Source: Poriferisodalis sp965231925
Lineage (GTDB): Bacteria; Actinomycetota; Acidimicrobiia; Acidimicrobiales; Poriferisodalaceae
Reading direction: 5' to 3'
Length of the DNA stretch: 64,000 bases
Assembly: GCA_965231925.1 (NCBI GenBank)
Contig: OZ246894.1
Span: 186,001-250,000 of the forward strand
The stretch's first letter is position 1. Every line of letters starts with the position of its first letter. The notes beneath the pieces are model-generated. The model ran no database searches. It worked only from the letters and a program-made list of their open reading frames with translations, and was not told where the DNA came from. A program made the translations under genes and the position numbers. This document shows, piece by piece, positions 36,046-44,288 of the stretch.

Positions 36046-37200
36046 CTACCGGGTGCCGGTGACTTCGCGGCCGATGATCTCTTTCATGATCTCGGTGGTG
36101 CCGCCGTAGATAGTCTGCACCCGGGCGTCGGCGTAGGCCTTCGAGATCGGGTACTCGGTCATGTAGCCGTAGCCGCCGAACAGCTGCAGGCAGCGGGTGA
36201 TGACCCGCAGCTGCATCTCGGTCACCCACCACTTGGCCTCCGCGGCGTCGGTGGCGGTGAGCTCGCCGGCATTGAGCGCCTCGATCTGGCGGTCCACGAA
36301 CACCCAGGCGATGTCGAGCTCGGTCTTCATCTCGGCCAGCTCGAAGCGGGTGTTCTGGAACGAGGCGATGGTCTGGCCGAAGGCCGTGCGCTCGCCTACA
36401 TAGTCGACCGTCCAGTCGAACGCAGCCTGTGCGTGGGCCACGCCGCCCACCGCGATCGACAGCCGCTCCTGGGGCAGGTTCCGCACCAGGTGCATGAAGC
36501 CGTTGCCCTCGCCGCCGAGCACGTTCTCGTCGGGCACGAACACGTCGTCGAAGAACAGCTCGGCGGTGTCCTGTGACTTCAGCCCCAGCTTGTCGAGGTT
36601 GCGGCCCCGCTCGAAGCCCTCCATGCCCTCTTCGAGCACGATCAGCGACATGCCCCGGTGCTTCTCGGTGGGATCGGTCTTTGCGGCCACGATGACGATG
36701 TCGGAGTTGATGCCGTTGGTGATGAACGTCTTGGAGCCGTTCACGGTGTATCCGTCGCCTTGGCGGATGGCGGTCGTGCTCATCGACGCCAGATCCGAGC
36801 CGATGCCGGGCTCGGTCATGGCGATGGCGCTCATCAGCTCGCCGCTGCACATGCCAGGCATCCAGCGCTCGGCCTGCTCGTCGTTGCACAGCTTGGTGAA
36901 GTACGGCAGGCAGATGTCGTTGTGCAGCGTGATGCACTGTCCTGAGCTGGCAGCGCCCGAGGCCATAATCTCCTCGCTCACGATGGCGTTGTAGCGAAAG
37001 TCCGCCACACCGCCGCCGCCGTAGCGCTCGTCGACGTCGGTGGCCAGCAGGCCCACGTCGCCCGCCTTGCGGAACATGGCCTTGTCGACTTTGCCGTCGG
37101 CCTCCCATTTCTCGTGGTTGGGGACGATCTCGCGCTCGACGAAGGCCTTGGCCGTCTCGCGGAACATCTCGTGCTCGTCTTCAAAGATGGTGCGCCGCAT
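36046..37200 (-). CDS. Acyl-CoA dehydrogenase
   Basis: The 384-residue flavoenzyme introduces the alpha-beta double bond in acyl-CoA. It has the three family domains: a helical N-terminus (FRETAKAFVEREIVPNHEKWE), the middle beta domain (AIAMTEPGIGSDLASMSTTA, then VNGSKTFITNG) and a C-terminal helical part (RTAFGQTIASFQNTRFELAEM, LFGGYGYMTEYPISKAYADARV). The catalytic Glu is in IYGGTTEIMKEI. ATG 37,200 is set by TACGCT six bases upstream (37,207-37,212) on the minus strand. It is divergent from the thioesterase and co-transcribed with the hydroxyacyl-CoA dehydrogenase. Confidence 0.95.
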   Translation of the reverse strand: MRRTIFEDEHEMFRETAKAFVEREIVPNHEKWEADGKVDKAMFRKAGDVGLLATDVDERYGGGGVADFRYNAIVSEEIMASGAASSGQCITLHNDICLPYFTKLCNDEQAERWMPGMCSGELMSAIAMTEPGIGSDLASMSTTAIRQGDGYTVNGSKTFITNGINSDIVIVAAKTDPTEKHRGMSLIVLEEGMEGFERGRNLDKLGLKSQDTAELFFDDVFVPDENVLGGEGNGFMHLVRNLPQERLSIAVGGVAHAQAAFDWTVDYVGERTAFGQTIASFQNTRFELAEMKTELDIAWVFVDRQIEALNAGELTATDAAEAKWWVTEMQLRVITRCLQLFGGYGYMTEYPISKAYADARVQTIYGGTTEIMKEIIGREVTGTR

Positions 37201-37206
37201 GAGTCG

Positions 37207-37212
37207 AGCGTA
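37207..37212 (-). promoter_or_regulatory. -10 box (TACGCT) of the acyl-CoA dehydrogenase operon
   Basis: On the minus strand TACGCT is followed by CGACTC and then the ATG, a leaderless arrangement. On the opposite strand TAGCGT (37,274-37,279) is eight bases before the thioesterase GTG, so the 87-base gap would hold two divergent promoters. Confidence 0.45.
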
Positions 37213-37287
37213 TGCGCCCCTCATGGGGCGAGCCACGGCCGCAGGAGGCGGGCGGGTGTTGGGGCTGCACAGATAGCGTCTCGGGCC

Positions 37288-38004
37288 GTGACGCAGCAGG
37301 ATTCGCCGAGCGATCCCCACAGCCCCATCAGACCCGGTCATGATTGGAGCGCGGTCGAGCGAGCGGCCGCTGCGATGCGCCGGCTGAACCGTGCGCTGGC
37401 GAACCGGCGGGTCGCCGACGGGGTGCTCGACGAGATAGCGGCGACGGTCAACGCCGCTGCCGAGCGGCTGGAAGCGGGCACGCTGCGGGTCAAGATCGAC
37501 GACATGCTCTCGCGGCCGCACCTGCGGGAGATCTACGAAGGCCAGTACTTCCCGCTGCCGCTCGACGACGGCGAAGAGATCGAATTCGATCCGTTCTCGA
37601 TCGGCGGTGGGCAGCTGCATCCGGCATCGGTGGACGTTCGATACTTCAAGGAGTCGGGCGAGTCGGTGACCGGCGAGGCGGTGGTGGACCCCATGTTCGC
37701 TGGACCTCCCGAACGCACCCATGGCGGCGTGGTGGCACTCATCATCGACGAGCTGATGGGCGCGCTGAACCGCATGCGGGGCCGGCAGGCCTACACCGGC
37801 CGCCTCACCGTCCACTACCGCGCCGCGACCCCGCTGGGCGTGCCCCTGCGGCTTCGGGCGTGGATCGACCACACGTCGGGCCGCAAGATCGTCCAGCACG
37901 CCGAGGTGCACGGCCCCGACGGTCTGTGCGTCAACGCCGAAGGTTTGTTCATCCTGCGGGCCGACGCACCTGCGGTCCCCGATTCTTACGAGCCGCGCGG
38001 GTAG
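37288..38004 (+). CDS. PaaI-type hotdog-fold thioesterase
   Basis: The 238-residue protein has an N-terminal helical extension (about 1-90) and a C-terminal hotdog domain with the signature ERTHGGVVALIIDELMGAL (long central helix). TGRLTVHYRAATPLG and the end strands follow. The catalytic environment HGG...D/E is that of PaaI/YbgC-like acyl-CoA thioesterases. Start GTG 37,288 is chosen from the leaderless-type box and the reading frame. Its divergent neighbours act on acyl-CoA, so release of acyl groups or detoxification of acyl-CoA is a sensible inference. Confidence 0.8.
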   Translation: MTQQDSPSDPHSPIRPGHDWSAVERAAAAMRRLNRALANRRVADGVLDEIAATVNAAAERLEAGTLRVKIDDMLSRPHLREIYEGQYFPLPLDDGEEIEFDPFSIGGGQLHPASVDVRYFKESGESVTGEAVVDPMFAGPPERTHGGVVALIIDELMGALNRMRGRQAYTGRLTVHYRAATPLGVPLRLRAWIDHTSGRKIVQHAEVHGPDGLCVNAEGLFILRADAPAVPDSYEPRG

Positions 38005-38012
38005 GTGCGCCC

Positions 38013-38091
38013 GCTGGGGAGGCGGCAGAACCCTCGGCTCCCGCGATCCGGCAGGTCGCAACGTCGCCGAGTCTCCTGCCGCCTCCCCAGC
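38013..38091. repeat. Dispersed hairpin repeat R1, copy 2
   Basis: Outer arms GCTGGGGAGGCGGCAG and CTGCCGCCTCCCCAGC are perfectly complementary over 16 bases. The core is inverted relative to the other three copies (GTCGCAACGTCGC). It lies between the convergent thioesterase and folK genes and could terminate both. Confidence 0.9.
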
Positions 38092-38176
38092 TCGGGCATC
38101 TGTGCCTTCCGGGTCGACGCCTAAACCGTCGTCCGGGCCGGGCGGAACGCTGAGGTTCCACGGGTATCAGAGACTG

Positions 38177-38707
38177 CTAGTGCTCTGCCGAGGCCGCAGC
38201 CAGCTCGCGCAGCAGCGTGGCGCCGCCGATGCGCTCGCAGTCTTGGTCCGCGACCGCCGTCACGTCACCGAGGGTGACTAGTTCGGGTGCGAGCTCGGCC
38301 AGCGGGTCGAGCACGAATCGGCGCTCGCGCATGCGTGGGTGCGGGATCTGCAGTTCGGGATCACCCATCACCACCTCGCCAAAAAGCAGCACGTCGACGT
38401 CCAGCGTGCGGGGCCCCCAGCGCTCACGGCGCACCCGCTGTGCTGCGGCTTCGAGAGCCTGGCAGCGGGCCAGCAACTCATAGGGACCATCTGATACGGC
38501 CAACTCGGCCACCAGGTTCAGGAACTCGGGCTGATCGGGGCCGATGGGCGCGCTGCGGTACACGCCCGAGGGGGCGACCAGGACTCCGGCGGCATCCAGC
38601 GACGCGAGTGCATCAGCCAGTTGTGCTGCGGGATTGCCGATGTTGGCGCCCAGCCCCACGAACGCCCGCACGCGGGGCTCGTTCACCGGTTCACGCTCGG
38701 TCGGCAC
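38177..38707 (-). CDS. folK: 2-amino-4-hydroxy-6-hydroxymethyldihydropteridine pyrophosphokinase
   Basis: The 176-residue HPPK transfers diphosphate to the pterin alcohol, making the substrate for FolP. Signatures are GLGANIGNP near the N-terminus, YRSAPIGPDQPEFLNLV, and the loop RRERWGPRTLDVDVLLFGE, with IPHPRMRERRFVLDPLAEL. All are the residues normally lining the ATP and pterin sites. It begins six bases after folB. This is the last gene of the minus-strand operon from 42,708. Confidence 0.95.
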   Translation of the reverse strand: MPTEREPVNEPRVRAFVGLGANIGNPAAQLADALASLDAAGVLVAPSGVYRSAPIGPDQPEFLNLVAELAVSDGPYELLARCQALEAAAQRVRRERWGPRTLDVDVLLFGEVVMGDPELQIPHPRMRERRFVLDPLAELAPELVTLGDVTAVADQDCERIGGATLLRELAAASAEH

Positions 38708-38713
38708 GCCGCC

Positions 38714-39127
38714 TCACGCCGGTTGACGGGTGATGCGCACCGCGCTCGTGCCGAGGTCGGCCGCAACAGGCGGGCGCAGCTTGGTGACGGTCACCGTGGC
38801 GGCGGTCACGGCACCGATGCCGCACAGCTCTGCGGCGATCAGCTCGGCCAGCCGTTCGAGCAGCAGCGGCTGGGACTCGTCGCACAGCGCCACGATGCGG
38901 TCGCACACGGCGCCGTAGTCGACGGTGAGGCTCAGGTCGTCTGAAGCTCCCGCAGGGCTCAGATCTGCGTAAATGTCGACGTCGATGCTGAGTGGCTGGG
39001 GCGCAGTGCGTTCGTGGGCCAGCGCCCCGATAACGCACATCACCCGCAGGTCACGTAGCTCAATGCGGTCGCTCGCGGCGAACGCATCATCGACACAGCG
39101 GTCGCGGTCGCTATCTGATGCTGGCAC
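38714..39127 (-). CDS. folB: Dihydroneopterin aldolase
   Basis: The 137-residue enzyme cleaves dihydroneopterin in folate synthesis. Characteristic parts are DRIELRDLRVMCVIGALAHER, LSIDVDIYADLS, LTVDYGAVCDRI and LLLERLAELIAAELC with the catalytic Glu/Lys area; VTVTKLRPPV ends the fold. The N-terminal 15 residues (SDSDRDRCVDDAF) are an acidic extension, so an internal start is possible. The order folB-folK, eight bases after the phosphatase-like gene, is typical of folate operons. Confidence 0.93.
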   Translation of the reverse strand: MPASDSDRDRCVDDAFAASDRIELRDLRVMCVIGALAHERTAPQPLSIDVDIYADLSPAGASDDLSLTVDYGAVCDRIVALCDESQPLLLERLAELIAAELCGIGAVTAATVTVTKLRPPVAADLGTSAVRITRQPA

Positions 39128-39135
39128 CGGTGTGC

Positions 39136-39744
39136 TCAGCTTGCTGCGCCGCGTTCAGCGAGAATGCCGAGTGCCACGTCGACGACGCGGCGCCCCTCGG
39201 GCCCGACTCGCTGGCCGAAGATCCGCTCGGTGATGGCCGTCGCCTGCGGACCGGTGGGCACCTTGCCCGACAGCAACAGGTACGAGGCCACGAACCCGCA
39301 AACGTCCTCGCCGACGCGCTCCTTGTGCAGGATCACGCGCTTGCCCTCGGCGGCCAGCCGTTCCAGGTCGTCGTGGACCGACTCCAGGTAAGCGCCCAGG
39401 TCGTCGACGTTGGGCCACGGCCGGTGGAGGTACGGCAGATCCAGCTCGTCGTAGTTATGCAAATTGTGCGGCGCGGAGATGAGCGACACGACGATGTCGA
39501 AGTCGTTGCGGCGCAGCCAGATGATCTCTTCCTGGCGGCGGACGCGCCGGTGACTGGCGCCATAGCCGCCGGGACGTTCGCACACGGCGAGGCGCTCGGC
39601 GACGACCCAGTTGAAGTTGCGGGGCTGAATGCCCTCCGCCCACTTCCCTCTCATAGCTCGCCGTCCCTCGCAGCGCCACTGACGCTCGCAGTACATCAGT
39701 GCGTGCTCACAGCCGAATGTACCGGTGCCGATCCGGCCCTGCAC
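39136..39744 (-). CDS. Dual-specificity phosphatase-like protein lacking the catalytic Cys
   Basis: The 202-residue protein resembles dual-specificity phosphatases: WLRRNDFDIVVSLISAPHNLHNYDELDLPYLHRPWP, then VHDDLERLAAEGKRVILHKERVGED. The last stretch takes the place of the HCxxGxxR loop, but reads HKERVGED, so the nucleophilic Cys and the Arg are missing. It is likely a non-catalytic or diverged member. It sits 18 bases after hpt and just before folB, in one operon. The start is uncertain; an ATG at residue 31 (MRGKWAEG) is plausible. Confidence 0.55.
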   Translation of the reverse strand: MQGRIGTGTFGCEHALMYCERQWRCEGRRAMRGKWAEGIQPRNFNWVVAERLAVCERPGGYGASHRRVRRQEEIIWLRRNDFDIVVSLISAPHNLHNYDELDLPYLHRPWPNVDDLGAYLESVHDDLERLAAEGKRVILHKERVGEDVCGFVASYLLLSGKVPTGPQATAITERIFGQRVGPEGRRVVDVALGILAERGAAS

Positions 39745-39762
39745 GGCCCTTCCTAAAGAGAT

Positions 39763-40416
39763 TCAGGCGCTTTGCGCAGCAGCAGCGTCGTAGGCGCGGA
39801 TCTCGGCCAGATTGCGGTACTTCTGTGCCAGATCCAGCCCGTAGCCGATGACCCACACGGGCGGCAGGCGGAATCCGATGTAGTCGACGAGGCCGTTCAG
39901 GCTGCCGTTGTGCTCGCGGGTCAGCAGCGAGCACACCGCCAGGCTGGCGGGGCCACGGGCGAGCAGGCTGCGACGCAGGTACGACAGCGTCAGACCGCTC
40001 TCGACGATGTCCTCCACCAAGATGACGTCGCGCCCCGCGATGTCGATGTCGAGGTCCTTGAGGATGCGAACGACACCGCTCGAACGGGTGCTGCTGCCGT
40101 ACGACGACACGGCCATGAAGTCCATCTCGACCGGCAGGTCGATGGCCCGGCTGAGATCGGACGCGAACATCACGGCGCCTTTGAGGACCGCGACGAGCAG
40201 CGGCTCGCGGCCCGCGTAGTCGGCAGTGATCTGCGCACCCATCTCGACAACCCGCTCGGCGATCTCGGGACCCGAGACCAGCACCTCCCCAACGGCGGGG
40301 TCGCCGGCGAGCATGGAGTCGAGGTCGCTGGGGGTGCTCGGCGATCCCGGCGCGGGTGTCACGTGAGTCGAACCTAGCGCCTGCGACACATCTGTGGTGC
40401 GGTCGCGGCGAAGCAC
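39763..40416 (-). CDS. hpt: Hypoxanthine phosphoribosyltransferase
   Basis: The 217-residue enzyme salvages hypoxanthine/guanine with PRPP. The PRPP-binding motif VILVEDIVESGLTLSYL is present, as are LLVAVLKGAVMFASDL, MDFMAVSSYG and VCSLL. The first 40 residues are extra relative to the family, so an internal start at ATG near 40,315 (LDSMLAGDP) is possible. The GTG at 40,416 follows the tilS stop without a gap. The tilS-hpt order is conserved in many bacteria. Confidence 0.93.
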   Translation of the reverse strand: MLRRDRTTDVSQALGSTHVTPAPGSPSTPSDLDSMLAGDPAVGEVLVSGPEIAERVVEMGAQITADYAGREPLLVAVLKGAVMFASDLSRAIDLPVEMDFMAVSSYGSSTRSSGVVRILKDLDIDIAGRDVILVEDIVESGLTLSYLRRSLLARGPASLAVCSLLTREHNGSLNGLVDYIGFRLPPVWVIGYGLDLAQKYRNLAEIRAYDAAAAQSA

Positions 40417-41418
40417 TCAGCTCTCGAGACGCAGCCGGTCGGCTGATCGGGTGACCCGCCGGCCGCCACCGACCTCGGTCGCGCGGTGGGTGTGGCGGGC
40501 CACCTCGAGCACCCGCTCGACGGTGCGGGCATCGGGCGGATGATCGGTGCGCAGCCATGCCCGGATGGATCGCCGGGCCAGCGCCACCGGCGCAGACCGC
40601 AGCTCGGACGCGCTGGTGGGGTCGATGTCGGCGGCCAGCACATCGAGCAGGTCCGCCTCGGCGGCTGCCAGCGCGGATCCACGCGCCAGCAGGGGCACCA
40701 CATCGCGCCCGGCGATGTCGCACAGCAGCGGCATCACCTCGTGGCGCACGCGGCTGCGCCAGAAGCGAGGATCGGCGTTGGAGGGATCACGGATTGGTTC
40801 GTAGCCCGCCAGCTCGCAGACACGTTCGGTCTCGCTGCGTCGTAATCCCAGCAGCGGCCGCCGGTCGGCCCGCATGGCAGCGAGCGCATCGAGTGCTCCG
40901 CCGCGAAGCAAGTGCAGCAGCATGGTCTCTGCCTGGTCGTCGGCGGTGTGACCCAGCAGCGCGTCGGGCCCCACGGCGGCGTGGCGGGCCTCGCGAGCTC
41001 GCGCCTGCAGGTTGGCTCCCGGCGCAAGGTCGAGTTGCACGACGCGGAAGCCCGCTCCGAGTCGATCGCACAGCGCCTCGACCTGCGCCGCTTCGGCTGC
41101 TCCCGCAGGCCGCAGCCCGTGGTCCACATGGACGGCGGTGACTGCTGTCGCGGCCGAGTCGTTGCGCTGCGCGAAACGGCAGGCCAGGGTGACCAGCGCG
41201 GCCGAATCCGCGCCGCCCGACACCGCGCAGACCAGCTCGGGGCGCGCGACGTCACCGAATGTGCAGCGGTCCACCAAGCGGTCGATCTCGTCGGGGCTCC
41301 CCGGCGCGCCGGAAGCGGCGTCGCTGCACGAAGACAGCCGACGCTCCGAACTCGGCGGCGCAGTCCCGTCCCCCGCGTCGGGCGGGGTCCGGGCGGAGCG
41401 GTCAGGCGGCGGGGACAC
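40417..41418 (-). CDS. tilS: tRNA(Ile)-lysidine synthase
   Basis: The N-type ATP pyrophosphatase uses lysine and ATP to modify cytidine-34 in the CAU anticodon of tRNA-Ile. The PP-loop AVSGGADSAAL identifies it, with VHVDHGLRPAG, LLGHTADDQAETMLLHLLRGG and PLLGLRRSET. NADPRFWRSRVRHEVMPLL continues the family pattern. GTG 41,418, overlapping the upstream stop by 17 bases, is one choice; the frame is open to 41,499 and the first about 45 residues are low complexity. Confidence 0.93.
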   Translation of the reverse strand: MSPPPDRSARTPPDAGDGTAPPSSERRLSSCSDAASGAPGSPDEIDRLVDRCTFGDVARPELVCAVSGGADSAALVTLACRFAQRNDSAATAVTAVHVDHGLRPAGAAEAAQVEALCDRLGAGFRVVQLDLAPGANLQARAREARHAAVGPDALLGHTADDQAETMLLHLLRGGALDALAAMRADRRPLLGLRRSETERVCELAGYEPIRDPSNADPRFWRSRVRHEVMPLLCDIAGRDVVPLLARGSALAAAEADLLDVLAADIDPTSASELRSAPVALARRSIRAWLRTDHPPDARTVERVLEVARHTHRATEVGGGRRVTRSADRLRLES

Positions 41419-42544
41419 GCTCCAGCCAGGCTTGGGGGTCGCGGATCTCGGCCATAGACGGCAGGTGCTCGACGCGTTCCCAGATCCGATCCACCGCACG
41501 AGGGCCCCGCTCGGCCTCGATCCTGGCGATGAAGTCTTCGCCGGCCTGGTACTGGGCGAGCTTGGCCTCGATCCCCAGCAAGCGCTGGATCAGGCGGGCC
41601 ATGCCGCGCACGTTGCGGCGCCGGTGCTGCATCACCACGGCGAAGCGGTCGGCGTCGGGGATATGGCCGCGAGCGGCTCGCGCCATGGTGACGTCGCCGT
41701 GCCCTTCCACCAAGCTCATCATGCCGCCGACCTGGGCGATCAGGCCGCGTTGGTGCTCGGTGGCGAACACTGCGGCGAGCCCCCCTTCGCCCAGCAGGTC
41801 CTGGCCCGGTTGACCCGAATTGCTGCCATTCGACTTGCTTCGACCCGAATTGCTGCGGCGTTGGGTCATCAGCGTGCGAAGGCCGTCGCGCAGACGTTCG
41901 GGATCGGGCTGGGCCTCGTCGACCAGCCCGTTCACGAGCTGCAGGAAATGCGGCCGCAGCCAGGGGACGCCGGTGAACTGCGAGCGGTGCGTCAGTTCGT
42001 GCAGCGCAAGCCACAGCCGGAATTGGGAGGGGACGAATGCGAAGCGCTTCTCGGTCACCAAGATGTTCGGACCGACGAAGTAGACGGTGTCGCCGACCGT
42101 GTCGCCACGCGAGTCGCCAGCATCGTCTGATGCCCACAACAGGTCGTACTGGCCGAGCACCCTGCGTGCCATCCAGCCCAGCACCGAACCCAACTCGACC
42201 GCTCCAACGGTGCGCGTCACGCGCGAGGGCTCCGCCGGTTCTTCAGCGTCGGCTTCTGCCGTGTCGGCCGGAGCGCCCAGCAGCGGCTGCAGCAGTCTCC
42301 GGAACGCTGCGATGTTGGCGTCAATCCAGCCAGCCCGGTCGATGACCTCTGCGTGAGCCTCGCCAGGCGCTTCCAGCCCGGTCTCGATGGCAACCAGCTC
42401 AGCAGCGACCGGCACGAACCTGGCGAAGTCCTTGCGCAGGGGTTCAGCAAGATAGGACTGGTACAGCGGTTCGGTGCCCGCCACCCGCACCGCTATGCGG
42501 CGCGCCAAGTCCCAGTCGACGTGCTCGTCGGCGGGGTCGGTCAC
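41402..42544 (-). CDS. Zincin-like metallopeptidase (DUF2342, F420-associated type)
   Basis: The 380-residue protein has the motif ALHELTHRSQFTGVPWL (about 185), HELTH being a HExxH zinc site. It follows VYFVGPNILVTEKRFAFVPSQFRLWLALHE, a hallmark of the actinobacterial 'coenzyme F420 biosynthesis-associated' family. The N-terminal half is DWDLARRIAVRVAG, and an acidic linker (TAEADAEEPAEPS) is present. Such genes commonly lie before tilS and hpt. No F420 synthesis gene is in the window. Substrate unknown. Confidence 0.85.
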   Translation of the reverse strand: MTDPADEHVDWDLARRIAVRVAGTEPLYQSYLAEPLRKDFARFVPVAAELVAIETGLEAPGEAHAEVIDRAGWIDANIAAFRRLLQPLLGAPADTAEADAEEPAEPSRVTRTVGAVELGSVLGWMARRVLGQYDLLWASDDAGDSRGDTVGDTVYFVGPNILVTEKRFAFVPSQFRLWLALHELTHRSQFTGVPWLRPHFLQLVNGLVDEAQPDPERLRDGLRTLMTQRRSNSGRSKSNGSNSGQPGQDLLGEGGLAAVFATEHQRGLIAQVGGMMSLVEGHGDVTMARAARGHIPDADRFAVVMQHRRRNVRGMARLIQRLLGIEAKLAQYQAGEDFIARIEAERGPRAVDRIWERVEHLPSMAEIRDPQAWLERVPAA

Positions 42545-42552
42545 CTTGCGGC

Positions 42553-42708
42553 TCAGCGCTTGGGGTAGCGCGGAGCAACCACCTTTTGCACGTAACCCGC
42601 AACCAGCTTGAAGACGGTCAGCACCGTCACCACGGTGAGCGGGACCGCCAGCCAGTAGTGCCAGACCTGCGCAGCAAGGAGGTTCATGGCGGGAATATTA
42701 GTGGTCAT
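42553..42708 (-). CDS. Small single-span membrane protein (51 aa)
   Basis: A short gene on the minus strand, from ATG 42,708, encodes MTTNIPAMNLLAAQVWHYWL, then AVPLTVVTVLTVFKLVAGYV and QKVVAPRYPKR. A single transmembrane helix (about 17-40) is followed by a basic end. Its stop is eight bases before the metallopeptidase start, so it heads the operon. Small membrane proteins of this kind are often missed in annotation. Function unknown. Confidence 0.65.
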   Translation of the reverse strand: MTTNIPAMNLLAAQVWHYWLAVPLTVVTVLTVFKLVAGYVQKVVAPRYPKR

Positions 42709-42748
42709 CGAGGGCGAAGCCCCTTCGTGAGGGGCCGTCGCACGCTGG

Positions 42749-42754
42749 TACCGT
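42749..42754 (+). promoter_or_regulatory. -10 box (TACCGT) of the tRNA-Thr gene
   Basis: TACCGT ends twelve bases before the mature tRNA 5' end, a normal distance for a short leader. The -35 region is not clear. Confidence 0.35.
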
Positions 42755-42766
42755 GAGCCGGCTAGT

Positions 42767-42838
42767 GCCCGAGTAGCTCAGTGGCAGAGCGGCTCTCTCG
42801 TAAAGAGCAGGTCGTGGGTTCAATCCCCACCTCGGGCT
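42767..42838 (+). tRNA. trnT: tRNA-Thr (anticodon CGT)
   Basis: The 72 bases fold into a complete cloverleaf: acceptor GCCCGAG/CTCGGGC, D-arm GCTC/GAGC, anticodon stem GCTCT/AGAGC with loop CTCGTAA, and T-arm GTGGG/CCCAC with loop TTCAATC. The CCA end is not encoded. Confidence 0.96.
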
Positions 42839-42871
42839 CGCCGGCTGCCGCGGCTGACTCGTCGGCGGGTC

Positions 42872-44278
42872 TCAGCGGGGTGAGTGGCCGAGGCGGATGA
42901 ACAGGCAGCCCAGGGCCAATCGCTGGTTCGCATTGAAGCGCAGTGCTTCGGCTGCGTCGCCGATGGCGTGGAGCTGCCCCGCGGCCGGCTCGGGCCGCAG
43001 GCTGCCGCTGCTGGCTTCGTCGCGGATCTGTGCGGCCAGCACGGCCAATCCCATCGTCAGCTCGTCGGTGCGCACGCGGCGCAGCTCGCGCCGGTGGCGC
43101 TCGTCGAGCGAACTGCGGCCGACGTTCGTCCCGTACAGCTGGGCCTGCTCGTCGGCTGCCGCACGCTCGGCCTCGTGACGGGCTTCGAGGGGTGCTGCTG
43201 CCTGCTCGGTCGCCTCCAGCGCAGCGTCCGCAGCGGCCATCGCCGCGGCCGCGGTGCCGTTCAGCGAACCCCGCAGACCTCGCCACGTCTCGATCCGCAT
43301 AGCAGCGTCGTCGTCGGAGGCGAGCAGGCGGGCACGATCGATCGAGCCACCGGCCGCAGCCGCGGCGAAGCCGGCACGGCCAGCCTCGACGCCCCCGGCG
43401 ACGAGGATTGCGTGCAGGTCGGCTTCGCCCAGCGCCTCGAAGTCGACGCGTGCGCAGCGCGAGGCCAGCGTCTCCATCGACCGGTTGACCTCCTCGGCGA
43501 GCAGCACGAACACCGTCGACGGCGGCGGCTCCTCGACCGACTTGAGCAAGATCGGCGCGCTCTGCGCGGCGCGGTCGACGTCGCTGAGCACGATGACCTT
43601 CTGCTCGCCGGACACGGGCGCTGCAGCGGCGGCGCGCACGGCGTCGCGAGCCTGCCCGGCCGTCATGGCTGCGCCGACACGGTCGAACACGAGCAGGTCG
43701 GGATGCTGCTCGGCGAGCGCAAGGCGGCGCTCACGCTCGGGGGTCGCGCTGCGCGCCGCCAGCAGTTCGCCCGCAAACCGGCAGGCCGCGCTGCGCAGCC
43801 CGGCACCCGCGGGGCCGACGAACAGGTACGCCGGCAGCGGCGAGGCAAGCGCTGCCCGCAGGCGGTCAACGGCCGCGGGCTGACCGGCGATGCCGTCGAG
43901 CAGGTTCCCGACCGGCGGCTCGTCGGCCGGCGACTCATTGAGCGATGATCGGGCAGTGGGAACCGGGGCCTCAGCGGCGGCAGTGGTGGCCGCTGCACGC
44001 TCGGCTGAGGCTGGAGTCGGTTCAGCCGCCGACTCCGACCGGTCAGGCTGAACCGGCGCCTCATCGGACAGCCGTGGCGGGTCATCGAGCGGCGGTGGCG
44101 GTTCGGGAGCAGGCGCTGGTGGAGCCGCAGGCTCATCTCCGAAGTCGAACAGCGACAGCGGGGCGGGCTCGGCTGCGCGAGGCGGCTCAGACGTGGCCGG
44201 CGCCTCGGCTGGGTCTTCGGCGCCAGGCGGCTCGTCTGAACTCTCGGTATCGGATGGGCCGCCGGCTTTCGATGCCAC
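42872..44278 (-). CDS. holB: DNA polymerase III subunit delta'
   Basis: The 468-residue clamp-loader subunit starts at GTG 44,278, eleven bases after tmk. The first 140 residues are a Pro/Ala/Glu-rich tail not found in typical homologues. The AAA+ module starts at VGNLLDGIAGQPAAVDRLRAAL. The Walker A position reads GPAGAGLRS, without Lys, as expected for a non-ATPase delta'. Later motifs are QKVIVLSDVDRA, SAPILLKSVEEPPPSTVFVLLAEE, and the sensor-1 region LASRCARVDF. The C-terminal domain is helical and Ala rich. Order tmk-holB is common. Confidence 0.88.
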   Translation of the reverse strand: MASKAGGPSDTESSDEPPGAEDPAEAPATSEPPRAAEPAPLSLFDFGDEPAAPPAPAPEPPPPLDDPPRLSDEAPVQPDRSESAAEPTPASAERAAATTAAAEAPVPTARSSLNESPADEPPVGNLLDGIAGQPAAVDRLRAALASPLPAYLFVGPAGAGLRSAACRFAGELLAARSATPERERRLALAEQHPDLLVFDRVGAAMTAGQARDAVRAAAAAPVSGEQKVIVLSDVDRAAQSAPILLKSVEEPPPSTVFVLLAEEVNRSMETLASRCARVDFEALGEADLHAILVAGGVEAGRAGFAAAAAGGSIDRARLLASDDDAAMRIETWRGLRGSLNGTAAAAMAAADAALEATEQAAAPLEARHEAERAAADEQAQLYGTNVGRSSLDERHRRELRRVRTDELTMGLAVLAAQIRDEASSGSLRPEPAAGQLHAIGDAAEALRFNANQRLALGCLFIRLGHSPR

Positions 44279-44288
44279 CGCGAACGCC

